Positions 1 through 10,583 of a stretch of DNA of 64,000 nt are shown here, piece by piece. Location: assembly GCA_023313575.1 (NCBI GenBank), contig JAJTTP010000010.1, positions 434,001-498,000 on the forward strand, read 5' to 3'. The translations under genes and the position numbers were made by a program. The DNA is from Eutypella sp. D-1. Its lineage: Eukaryota > Ascomycota > Sordariomycetes > Xylariales > Diatrypaceae. Positions within the stretch are counted from its first letter, which is position 1. Each line of letters starts with the position of its first letter. Under the pieces are notes generated by a model that did no database searches, was not told where the DNA came from, and was given only the letters and a program-made list of their open reading frames with translations.

Positions 1-218
1 GGTGCACAAAATATGAAGCATGCATGGGGGGGAAAAAGCAGCACACACACACACACATGGCGTTACGGTTCAGAGAAGATATTCAAATGTTGAATTGCGT
101 CGCACGTTTTGCCTAGTTCTTCATGCATCGGTCGTATTAATATTGGGAAAAAGGGGGGGTATGGGAAGGGGTTGAGCCCCGAGACGCAGAGCCTCGCTGG
201 GCGTCGAGGCACCACCAC

Positions 219-1103
219 TTACTCGGTATCCTCCTTGGCGGACTCGATGAGCCTGCCATCTCCAAGGAAGACCCCGTCTATCGGCTGGTCGTGGGGTCCA
301 ACGGGGACAGCCTCCCCCGCATCGGGGGGCAGCAGTTGCTCCTTCAAGGCTAGGGCATATAGCAATACAGACGGGCGATGATCGGACGCCTTTCCCGCCG
401 CCGGAGCAGTAGCCAGAGCGTATCGGTGAAGAAAGTAGTCGTAGAACCCCTTACCGTGACCTAACCTCCGGATCGCCCCCGACCGCGGGTCGGTGTCGAA
501 CGCCACCCCGGGCATCAGTATAAGGTCGAGCGATACGTCCTCGGACCGGTCCCCGCCAAGCTCGCCGACACTCCTCCGCCTCTCGTCCACCGTCTCCGCC
601 TCGACGCTGGGAATATCCCACTTATCCCGCCCAAGGGACTCGTAGTCCTCGAGGCCCTTCAGGCTCACCATGTCCATGAGCCGTGCGGGGCCCTCGCCCT
701 TGGGCAAGCCCGACTTATGCAGGTACGGGACGAAGACCTGCTTGCCCGACCGCAGGGCGTGCCTCACGATGGGGTCCGTCTGGATCTCGCCGCCGGGCAT
801 GGACAGGTACACGGCGACGGTCTTCGCGTCGGCGTACGGCTTAAACTTCGATAACGAGTCGAAGACATTCTGGCCTGCGGGCTCTCAAACCGGGTTAACT
901 ACTTAAGTACTCCCTCTCTCTCGCAAGGTTGCCTCTCCTACTACTGGGTGTGAAGTGTGTGAACAACACCGACCGCTGCACGTACTCTGCTGCGTTATCG
1001 ATTCGCGGGTAAGCCCGGCTAGCCTCTGCTTCATCGCCGAGCGGAGCTGCGTCTTGGCGGCATTAAGCGCGGAGCTGTTCATGTCGACGCTCCCCTCGCT
1101 CAT
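219..1103 (-). CDS. 5-formyltetrahydrofolate cyclo-ligase (MTHFS)
   Basis: This enzyme makes 5,10-methenyl-THF from 5-formyl-THF and ATP (EC 6.3.3.2) in folate one-carbon metabolism. I read two exons: 986-1103 and 219-874. The intron has a GTACGT donor and a GCAG acceptor, phase 1. Joined, they give 257 residues, a little longer than the usual ~200-230. The splice restores the family's N-terminal pattern: a basic helix (KTQLRSAMKQRL) leads through TQQSQNVF to the VYLSMPGGEIQTDPIV substrate strand. The C-terminal half carries the hallmark PGVAFD and RLGHGKGFYDYFL, the Mg-ATP loop. The ATG at 1103 was chosen because the conserved N-terminal helix follows it; Met8 is an alternative. An internal stretch (about residues 130-160) rich in acidic residues and Arg is an insertion relative to short homologues. 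It is transcribed away from the OPT transporter. Family assignment is secure; the exact start is less so. Confidence 0.93.
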
Positions 1104-3118
1104 AGCTTATGTACCTAAGTAGCTAATGCAAAGCCGCGCCTCCCTTGGAAAAATCACGGGAAGAAAAAAAAGGAACAAAAAAAAAAGAAAAGTAACCACC
1201 ACCTCAAAATCCCACCCCTCACAATGACGGGCTGCGGCACGGGGCTGCGCTATAATAGCTACGACCGTTAGAGATACGTATGTATGTGTGAGGTGTTCGG
1301 GATAGCGGCGGCAAAACGACTTGCAGTAGGACGGGACCGGGGACCGGGGTGGTTGTAGAAAGTGGGCAGATGTCGGCGAAGAGAAAAAAAAAAGTTGCTA
1401 ACGGCGGGAGGGGCAACTGAGTCTAAGGCCGAAGCCGCTTTAAAAAACTTTACAGCATGTGAGGAGTTATTTTTCACCTAGGTACCTGTATGGAGAAGTG
1501 TTTCATGCAATGTGTAACTTGATATTTGCTAGCTTTAATAGGCTGGGCCGACTGATACAGAATTCAAAATGAAGAAAAGCCAGTCAAATGACTTCTAATT
1601 CCAAGCCTTAGCTTTGCTGCCGTAATAGGTACCAAGGCGGAACGGGGAACTGATTGATTAGATCAAATTGATCAAGTTGATCGATCCAAGAAATCTTATC
1701 AATCAGCGAGTCGGCAGCAAGTCGGGTCCCCGGCCAGGCAGGTGAATGTGAGTTTGGGCAGGTTGGCGAGGCCGGTACGGCGGATCGGTGCATATTTTCT
1801 GGGGCCTATTTTCTGTAGCTATCTGACCTGCCTGCCTAGGTACATACAATAGAGTGAGTACTCGATAAGGTACTCGGCGTTACCAGAGTGGAAGCAGTAA
1901 GCCGCCCCCTTCCCGTTAAGCAGCAGCACGTCAAGAACGTCAAGTACGCCGTGGCTACATCCCACCTACGCAACCGGGCCTGATAACTTGTAACGGTCCT
2001 GTATCGTTGTCATACCAGTAAGCATGGCAAGGTACCTCAATGTACCTCTGACGTCGTATAAAATTTCGCTCTCAGAGGGGTCGTGACTGACCTGCGTCCT
2101 GCAGCAAAGCACAGGAAAGACACCTAACCTGATTCCGTTGCGCTAAAGTCTGCCCTACTGCTGCCCTGCGCTGCTGCTGCTGCTGCTTGCCTTGCCCTGC
2201 ATCTTGCATCCGACCCATGGATCCTCGATTTCCACCTGCAAAGATGGAACGGTTGAGATATTTAAATTAATAAGATAGAGGAGAATGAAAAGAAGCGTTA
2301 TCCCTATTATTTTGTCTTCCTTCCCCCTTTTGCCAGTTACCCTTAACACTTAACATTTACTTAACTCTACGTAAATTAAATATACACTTATTTTCATGTG
2401 AATATCGATTCCACTAGGTACGGGTACAAAAGAAAAAAAGCAACGAAACATACCTAAGTACCTATATAAATTCAGCATATCGGCCGGGCCGGGCGGGCTT
2501 ACTTTTACCTGGGCTATTCAAGGCTATTCGTTACTCGTTACGAAAAGGGAAAAAGTTACGAAATAAAGCCTAATCCACCTATCCTATTCAACCCACCTTT
2601 TCCCTCCCTCCCCTCCCCCCCACCCTCGCAACTTTTCTCGTCGATTTTGTCAATTTTGAGCCAGTGTCCACGGGTTGTCAGTTAATAAGTGAATACCAAG
2701 ACAACCTTGGAAGCCACATGGGAGGGTACAATACATAATAGTATTTTATCACCTACATAATACCCTTGTTCCCTACCTCCTACGTACCCAGGGAATAATA
2801 CTACATCATACACACCTTATATCTGCCTTGGCGGTGGTACTTCTGTCGTCCTTCTCATCCAACGTCGTTTCCACGTTTCCGCGTCCCCGCCCCGGTCACT
2901 CCCGAGTCCGAGCAGGAACAGACAGTGCCCGTCCACTCAGCCACTCACTCTCACCTGACTTCATCTTTCAGGTTTCCTTGCAGGTAGACCTGGCATTCTT
3001 TCTGGTATAGGCTGCCCCCGGTGGTCTCCTTATACGGTATCGCCTACATTCTAGTTTCTACTCTAGGCAGTCAAACCAGTCAAGCCAGTCAAGGTAGTTC
3101 AAGGTAGTCAGTCAGATT
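1104..3118. other. Divergent intergenic region between MTHFS and OPT transporter
   Basis: About 2 kb with no supportable gene, presumably holding the promoters of both flanking genes. It has an imperfect CTG run near 2158-2194 and several TACCT/AGGTA motifs (1840s, 2030s, 2410s, 2450s). Pyrimidine-rich stretches lie near 2590-2630. Immediately before the OPT start, at about 3068-3116, there is an imperfect tandem of CAGTCAA/GGTAGTCA-like units that would lie in the mRNA leader. Short open frames here look random. Confidence 0.6.
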
Positions 3119-6100
3119 ATGCCTATGCACCCACGCCATCCTACCACCACCAGTCCCTCCTCCCACCAGCACAAGACCCAGACCTTCCCTCTTCAACCTA
3201 TAACATCCACTTCATCCACAACACCCACAACACCCACACCCAATACAACCGATACAACCAGTACAACCACCAACAGGAGTCCCTTGAAAAGCGGGAACCC
3301 CACGCTCACTGACGACCATGTGCAACATAATCAGAGCGACCAGGCCAATAATACTCTTTCAGATACCACTTCTTCCAGCTCCCCGGCTATTCCCCAAAAG
3401 TCACCGTCAGCCTTGACCTTGACCTTGGCCTCCCCCACCTCTATCGTCGGATCCTCTGAGCCTCTTTCCCCTTCCCCCTCCTCTTCTGAGACTTCTATAA
3501 AAGCAAGTCATGACCCCGCCGACCCGGATCCCTGGTACGAGTTGGATTCGAACGTCGCTACTCATGGTCGAGGAAATAAGATGTCCAAGGCTCCCCTCTT
3601 GATCCGTCCTTCCCCCGGATTCGGGACAGGGTCCTACGGAGCTGCGCCAATCCATCCCGAGGGCGAAGATGATGAAGCCGCCCTACACGATCTCGATGAG
3701 GCCTCTGCGCGATATAGTTCCGATGTCGGTTACTCGAAACGTCGCAAGTCTGGCAGTACCAGCCATTCCCTAAATTTTCGGACGAGCACCTCGTCCCTGA
3801 GGCATAGACGGAGTCAATCTGATGAGGTCGGCGGCTCCACCACGGTGGGCGGTCTTGAGGGTCGGTTCGGCGTCACTGAGACTTCTGTAATAAATGACAC
3901 CCTCTCCGATGCTAAATCGGACACTTCTGCTGTACTCGACGACGATGATGGTTTGGAGGAGTGCGCCGAGGACGATGGCGAGGATGACGATGACGATGAC
4001 GATGACGACGATGAAGAACTCAGAAACGATCAAGATCCGCCGGACAACTCGCCCTATCCCCAAGTCCGAGCCTCTGTAGCATCAACCGACAACACCTCGC
4101 TTTCTATAAATACACCCCGGATGTGGGCCTTATCCGTTCTCTTTTCCATCATCGGCTCATCAACAAACCTGTTCTTTTCCTTGAGATACCCCAGCGTTGC
4201 TATCACCCCCGTAATTGCTTTACTACTGGTGCACCCACTTGGATTGCTGTGGGACTTCGCGCTCAAACGACCAACGGACCCGAAGGAAGAATTTGTGGAC
4301 GGCTTACGGGCTTCCAGCTCGGGTTCCGTGACTTCGGCGGACCCGTTTAGGGTGAGGAGCCGCTGGCAGAGGCTCCGTCTCTGGCTTGCGCAGGGAACCT
4401 GGAACGAGAAGGAACACAGCTGTGTTTATGTGAGCAGTAATGTGTCGTTCGGGTTTGCGTTCGCCACGGATGTCATTGTTGAGCAGACTCAGTTCTACAA
4501 TCAACCTGCGCCCATCCTCTACCAGCTACTACTTACACTGTCCACCCAGATCCTAGGTTATACGTTCGCCGGGCTGACCAGACGGTTCTTGGTGCGGCCC
4601 AGCGGCATGATCTGGCCCGGCACCCTGATGTCGGCTGCCATGTTCACCACCTTGCATAAGGAGGAGAACAAACCCGCCAATGGGTGGAGAATAAGCCGGT
4701 GGAAATTCTTCTACATCGTCTGGGTGTCGGCCTTCCTCTTCTACTTCCTTCCGGGTCTACTGATGCCGGCCCTCAGCTACTTCAACGTGATCACATGGTT
4801 TGCCCCCGATAACGTCGTGGTGGCTAACCTGTTCGGGGTTGTTTCGGGGCTTGGGCTGTTCCCCTTAACTTTTGACTGGGCTCAGATTGCGTACATCGGC
4901 TCGCCTCTTTTAACGCCATTCTGGGCTGCTATGAATGTCATTGGTGGATTGGTGATCGTCATGTGGATCATCGCCCCGATTGGCTACTATACCAACCTTT
5001 TCTATTCGTCGTACATGCCCATGCTCTCCGCATCGGTCTTCGACAACACCGGGAAGATATACGACGTGGGCAGGATCCTGACGCCAGATTTTCTCTTCGA
5101 TAGAGAGGCCTATTCTCAATATAGCCGCGTGTTCCTGCCGATCACCTATGTTCTCAGCTACGGTTTGCAATTTGCCGGGCTGGCATCGCTACTAACGCAT
5201 ACTGCCTGTTGGCATGGTAAGGACATCTGGAGGCAGTGGAAACGATCCTTACAAGAAGCCGGGGAGGATGGGAAGCCGGCATACCAACCGCTCGATGGTG
5301 AGGCCACCGGACTATCTCCCATCGACCCAACCAGTAGAGGAAGCATCGACAGGATGAATCCCAGCGGCGATGGCCTTTTAACACGCGAAGATGTCCACAA
5401 TAGGCTCATGAGGAGGTACAAGGACGCGCCCATCACGTGGTATCTGATGACGTTCGTCTCCATGACCGCCGTGGGCATCTTCGTCGTGGAATAGTGAGTG
5501 CCGGCAACTCCCCTTTTCAATGCTGAAAGATACTTTTACTAATGTGGCACCCAGCTATCCAATCCACCTCCCCTGGTACGGACTATTACTCGCGCTGGGG
5601 ATCTGCGCCGTACTCTTCATCCCCATCGGCATCGTCATGGCGGTGACCAACCAACACAGCAGTATATACCTGATCTGCCAGCTGATATGCGGCAGCATCT
5701 TCCCCGGGCGGCCGGTGGCCAACATGGTCTTCGTGACGTACGGCTACATCTCGTCGGCGCAAGGGATCAAGTTCGCTGCGGACCTTAAGCTGGGCCACTA
5801 CATGAAGATCCCGCCGCGGATCCTGTTCCTTGTGCAGATGGTGGCGACGGTCGTGTCGTCGCTCACGCAGATCGGCGTGCTCAACTGGATGTTCGCCAAC
5901 GTGCCCGGCATCTGTACCCCCGAGGCCATCAACGGCTTCACCTGCCCCATCGCCCGCGTCCACTTCAACGGCTCCATCCTCTGGGGCGTCGTCGGCCCCG
6001 CCGAGTTCTTCGGTCCTGGCGCCACCTACCACGTGCTGGTATGGTGCTTCCTTCTGGGCGCCGTGGCCCCTATCCCGCTCTGGCTGTACGGGCGCCGGCG

Positions 6101-6458
6101 CCGCGGCAACATCGTCCGCAAGATCAACCTACCCGTGCTGCTGGGGTCACTGAGCTGGATCCCGCCGGCGACGGGCCTCAACTTCTCGGTCTGGGCCCTC
6201 GTGTGCTACGCGTTCAACTACCTGATCAAGAACCGCGCCCCCCGCTGGTGGGCCAAGTACGCGATGACGCTCAGCGCGGCCCTCGACTCCGGCCTCGCCT
6301 TCGGCATCGTCGTCGTCTTCTTCGGCTTCATCTACCCCGGCTGGATGCGCACCTTCTCCTGGTGGGGCACCGAGGTCTACAAGCAGGGCTGCGACTGGCA
6401 AGCCTGCTCCTACCGCTCCGTCCCCGACGGCTCCCACTTCGGCCCCGACACCTGGTGA
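3119..6458 (+). CDS. OPT-family oligopeptide transporter (Isp4/Opt-like)
   Basis: A proton-coupled membrane transporter of small peptides or related solutes (OPT superfamily). Two exons, 3119-5493 and 5555-6458, flank a 61-nt intron (GTGAGT..CCCAG, branch TTTACTAAT). The junction restores FVVEYYPIHLPWYG. The product is 1092 residues, longer than the ~750-900 usual for the family. The excess is a roughly 300-residue cytoplasmic N-terminus rich in Ser, Thr and Pro, with a long Asp/Glu run (nt ~3950-4020) just before the first membrane segment. The OPT entry motif SPYPQVRASVASTDN is at ~310. The EKEH motif follows TM2, and the conserved NLFGVVSGLGLFPLTFDW stretch is present, with many hydrophobic segments to the C-terminus. 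The ATG at 3119 is the first in frame. The substrate cannot be read from sequence. Confidence 0.94.
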
Positions 6459-7522
6459 GATAGGGTGTGTGGTCGGGCAAGGGAGGGATAATTATATATC
6501 CCCTTTTTGGTTTTTATTTATTCTGCTTTTCTTCCTGCGCTTTAGCTTTTTGGGATTCACGAGATAGCCTGCGTATTTTCTTTCCATGCTGTATACATAC
6601 ATATATATACATTTCTTAACGAGCGCACGCGGCGACACGAATGACATTTTGGCATATATTCATGGCGTTGAGAGAGAGACGGCAGGAAACAGGGAGAGCC
6701 TTGGTTGAGTTGGATGCCGCCCCCCGCCCCCTTTCTTTTTCTTCTACGAATGTACGGCATGACGTGTTGATTTGTCGTTACCATCACCATCATCATCATC
6801 ATGAAACTGGAAGCGAATCAATTGGATATAGATGTATTCACGGCGACGGGAGACCATTTTGCTTATTTGACCCTGTGGCGACAACGATCAATTAGCTTAT
6901 ATATGTATATAGATAGTCTCGCGCCTCGGGTTTCTACATACGTATTTTCGTGTTCTTGGATAGATACATGCGAACTAGACTAAGCAGGTTCGACTATTAC
7001 GCGACTTCCACATAGGTGGTGTGAAGAGAAATGACAACAAGAAAGATCAATCACAGTCCCTACCCCCCAAACATTACGACCTTTGTTAGTAGTCTCGTCC
7101 TCTTCTCATCGTGCTCCAACCTAGATGCCATCCTCCCCGCGTCGGTAACAAGATACCTCACAATATCTAAACGACGGTATCATAATCCTGTTCTGCAAAT
7201 ATCATCCCGTGGCTCTCTTTTACGTAGGAAATTGTGATGCGGTAGGTAGGAGATGGTTAAACCTGAATAGGAAATGTTCAAGAGAAAGAAAGTTCTCGAG
7301 TATATGTATGAATGCGGGGCCCGCGCCAATAGCAGGGAAGCGAAAGCAGATCCTCGTCGCACGGCAGAGTCGTGCTGATGCTACTACCCGAGAGGAGTCC
7401 AGTATAAGTAAGTTGTGTTGGTCAAGCTTTCAGCCTCAATCCCACCGGGGTTTCAGCATATCTATTTTCAAGACGGCACCTTAAGTAAACTAGGCCAACT
7501 ATAACTCGTGATGCATCTGATC
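6459..7522. other. Convergent intergenic region, OPT and SLATT genes
   Basis: A tail-to-tail spacer of about 1.06 kb that should hold both 3' UTRs. There is a (CAT)n run at about 6780-6803, and T-rich DNA follows the OPT stop (6495-6550). No coding signal was seen. Confidence 0.55.
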
Positions 7523-8891
7523 TCATCCCCTCTGTTGCATCTGGGGGTGTTGCATCTGCGGGTATGGCTGTGGAGTTTGCTGCGAGTGGTGCTGCTGCTG
7601 TTGCTGTTGTTGCTGTTGCTGCTGCTGCTGTGGATTTGCGGGTTGGTCCGGCCCCGAGCTCTGGTGCTGGGTGAAGAGCTGCGACAGGGCCCTGGCGGCC
7701 GCTGTGGTAGCCGTAGCTGCTGTGGAGGCGGCCGCCGTGGCGATGGGGTTAGGGCCTATAGGACCGCCAGCAGTAGCGCCGCCGTAGGCGGGGGCTGGGG
7801 CGTAGAACGAGGGGACGTTGTTTTCAACAGACTGGTGGGCGGCCCGGAACCGCTCGAAGCAGGCGGCGAGGGCCTCGTGGACGTCCTCGTCAGCACGGAT
7901 CAGGCTCGTGTCCACCACCGAGCGGATGTAATCCTCGAGCCGCTTGAATTCGTTCTGGTTGTTACGGAAACGTTCAGGCACTCCGCTATTGTGCAGCATC
8001 GCCAGAATACCCGCTATGCCTGTATTGATTGCTGCTATAGCGGTCTACAGGGTAGCGAGAGCAAGAGGGAAAATATATGCGTTAGTCGACTAAGTGTCGA
8101 TATACTCCTTATAGAAAAGCCGTGAACTGGGGACAAAGACTCACGATTATCGTGCCGTCCTGCCTGAAAGCTCCGAGCGCGGTCAATATGGCGCCCAGAG
8201 CGATCTGGAGGAGAAGCAGCGCCCAACGGAAGACGCTCAGTATGTGGTACCAGTAGGAGAACTTGGCTTGCTCAACGAGCACACTCTGTTTCAGGGTAAT
8301 AACACGAGCTATCAGATTAGCCCAGGACTCAATCCAGCTTTTCGGGCTCAAGGCCGGGACGTCGTCTTTCTCCACATGAAGAGTGATCGAAACCCCTTAT
8401 AAGTAATGATAATCGTGAGAGCATATCCACGATTGCCATCGAATGATAGCTATTACATGACATCTCTTCCAGTCGAAAGCTTCCTGTAGGGCTATAGTGG
8501 TAGAGCGGTTACAATAAACCGACTCTAGAAGGGCTTTGCTTACCCGGTACAGGCCGTCACGAAACCCACGTGCGGGCCACAATGAAGACTTTGGGTGCAC
8601 CACCTCATGATTCTCATTGTCGCGGAACACGCCAACGCCGCGGCAGAATCGTACCCACTCCTCGGGGGAGAGGAGCCGGTAAGTCTGCTTCTCATTGACG
8701 CCGCCGACGCTGATGTCGATCCCGCTGTCCATGTGGTGTAGGGGTCGGGGGTGGCCATGCTCATGATTGTGCCCGGTCTGTCGATTGTAGCTACTGTCCA
8801 TACCACCTGGGTTCCTCTGCGGGGTAGAGGGCTGGGATACTGCAGGAAGAGAGGGACTGAGGAATATACCACCATTCGACATCCTGTACAT
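7523..8891 (-). CDS. SLATT-fungal domain two-TM membrane protein
   Basis: I recognise the fungal SLATT domain (SMODS and SLOG-associating 2TM effector family). It is typified by two TM helices ending in LLQIALGAILTALGAF and AAINTGIAGILAMLHNSG, then an ERFRNNQNEF...LEDYIR helix. My model has three exons: 8544-8891, 8145-8369 and 7523-8044. The last intron (GTGAGT..CTGTAG, phase 0) is firm. The first is less certain: donor GTAAGC at 8543, acceptor GGAG before 8369, and the ~174-nt gap could hide a further small exon (about 8440-8468). The product is about 364 residues: a His/Pro-rich N-terminus, a conserved entry region (LSPEEWVRFCRGVGV), the TM pair at ~159-209, an Ala-rich linker, and a C-terminal polyglutamine run of about 14 residues followed by Pro/Gln repeats. 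In bacteria SLATT proteins are predicted membrane effectors of nucleotide-signalling conflict systems. The fungal role is not established, and no nucleotide cyclase or sensor gene is adjacent. Confidence 0.82.
7585..7632 (-). repeat. CAG/CAA trinucleotide run encoding polyglutamine
   Basis: On the coding strand this is a mixed CAG/CAA tract near the end of the SLATT gene. It encodes about 14 Gln followed by His. Interruption by CAA suggests modest length instability. Confidence 0.8.
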
Positions 8892-9826
8892 TTTAGATAG
8901 CCGGCCTGATCAGCTGTAGATAGGCGTAATTCGAGTAGACAGTAGGTGAGTATCTCTGCCGAGGATAAATTGAACATATATAGAACTGATTCTACACGAA
9001 TAAAAGAAGACTGCGTATTCGTGCCTTAACAGGAAGACGTATATCGTCTTCAGGTGATGGTGATGTCTGAAAAGTATGAAAGATTGTCCAGCTGGTCAGA
9101 CTCAGACGGGCCCTTTACCCCCCAAACCTCTACGTTTCAAGCACCCTGATTTGCCCTCCTGTCCTCAACGATTTAAAGTTAGGTTATTGTGACTGTCGCC
9201 TACCTCAGTAGTCGCTTTAATATTTAACGTAGGTAGGCTCAACCTCTTCCGGGAAGTGACGACACTGATTTGAGGATTTGCGAGGGAATTCATGATGTAG
9301 TGAATCATGATCTCCCTGGGAACAGAGCCGCTGCTAGAATTACTGTTTCGGGGGATTTCCCTTCCTCCGATACGATTGCCGTCGCTGTTTATATGGGTAA
9401 TTCGCCTTGTACATATATCTCATATAGGCGGCTGGTTGATTTTCTGGTATTCAAGTCCTGAAGCCTGAAGGTAGCTCTACTTGAAGTGGTAGTCTACCTT
9501 GTAAAGTCTAACCTGGGTGCCATAGATGTCCACGATACTTCGTTACCTTCCTACTCCGTACATGTAAGGAATTATATACCATTATGGACTGGTTGTAATT
9601 ATGATGAGAGGAATTCACCGCAGTGACGATGTGGATTGTTCCTTCTTGCGGCAGCCATGATGACGATACCTTCCTGAGGCAGTCATGTTCGTGGTGTTTT
9701 ATGTTTTAAGGGGGCCGACCTATTGAACTCAACAATATGTAAGTTGCGCTTGGACCACCTCCGAGGACTAGAGCAAAGCTTTAGTAGAAACCAGAAATCT
9801 GCCCCACCAAATAACCTCGAAGGTTA
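8892..9826. other. Gene-free stretch upstream of the SLATT gene
   Basis: About 0.9 kb holding the presumed SLATT promoter, up to the left end of the inverted-repeat element. No coding potential was recognised. Confidence 0.5.
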
Positions 9827-10433
9827 CGGTGGGCTACAGCGCTGACTGTCCCAATTCCCTTTTTTTTTGCCTAAAAACGCGTATAGGGCCACCCCTATGT
9901 AGATATATATTTGGACTGCCAGCTGGCACCAAATAGGGTGTGATTTATCTTTTTTAATCACACCCATCCCATTTAATCCCATTTAATCGCACCTATTTAA
10001 TCGCACCTATACCATTTATCCTAAATAGGTTGCAATGGCTGTAATGGCTGCAATGGTTATAATGGTTACAGTGGCTATAGTGGCTGCAGTGGCTGCAGTG
10101 GCTATAATGGGTGCGATTAAATGGGTACGATTGAATGGGTGCGATTAAATGGGTGCGATTGAATAGGTGCGATTAAATAAGATAGATAGGATGGGATAAA
10201 TAGCCTGCGATGGCCCGCGATAGCCCGCGATAGCCCGTAATAGGTTGTAATAAAAAGATATAATATTATGTATTTAAAAGGCATATAGCGGGTACGTTAT
10301 TATTTTAAAAAGTATATGCATTTAAGAAAACGCGCTAAAAATCACCAGCTGGCTGTTAATACACCCTTTACTCGAATTAGGGTGCATGTATTAAAAAAAA
10401 GGGAATTGGGACAGTCAGCGCTGTAGCCCACCG
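9827..10433. mobile_element. 607-bp MITE-like element with 41-bp perfect TIRs and TA target duplication
   Basis: The left end begins CGGTGGGCTACAGCGCTGAC and the right end is its exact reverse complement. The two 41-bp termini (9827-9867 and 10393-10433) match perfectly, including an 8-base T/A run. TA dinucleotides flank both ends, as expected for Tc1/mariner-pogo-type insertion. There is no transposase frame inside, so the element is non-autonomous. Subterminal copies of CCAGCTGG plus a TAGGGTG motif occur near both ends in inverted orientation. The core is made of short tandem arrays, listed separately. The perfect termini suggest a recent insertion or active maintenance. The superfamily is inferred from the TA duplication only. 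Confidence 0.88.
9977..10241. repeat. Tandem-repeat core of the MITE-like element
   Basis: Three arrays sit in the middle of the element. First are about nine 9-bp units of the type YARTGGYTR (10033-10113). Next are about five 14-bp units GGGTGCGATTRAAT (10109-10178), with inverted partial copies of the same unit at 9977-10009. Last are about four 10-bp units of the type GCCCGCGATA (10202-10241). The inverted copies could fold the core into a long hairpin. Confidence 0.82.
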
Positions 10434-10583
10434 TAGAAGGTGGGAGGTACTAGGTACCTAGTTACATGTGAGCAAGTAAGGTTGCTTCAAATAATTTTTC
10501 TTGTTATTGCTATCCATCATCAAGCATAGATATTTCCAACTATTGGAACCTAGGCAGCCATCCAGGTCTTATACCGATCGCAT
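10434..10583 (+). promoter_or_regulatory. Short presumed promoter/leader of TRM1 next to the MITE
   Basis: Only 150 bp separate the right end of the element from the TRM1 start. TRM1 promoter sequence must therefore lie within this stretch or inside or beyond the inserted element. No defined factor site was recognised beyond an ACTAGGTACCTAGT palindrome at about 10449-10462. Confidence 0.35.

Noticed and set aside
2828..3010. 60-codon frame upstream of the OPT gene
   Set aside because: It begins without ATG and lies in the presumed leader; no conserved features.
5586..6437. Long opposite-strand frames inside OPT exon 2
   Set aside because: They are shadows of GC-rich codon bias; low-complexity Gly/Asp/Val/Arg proteins with no motif.
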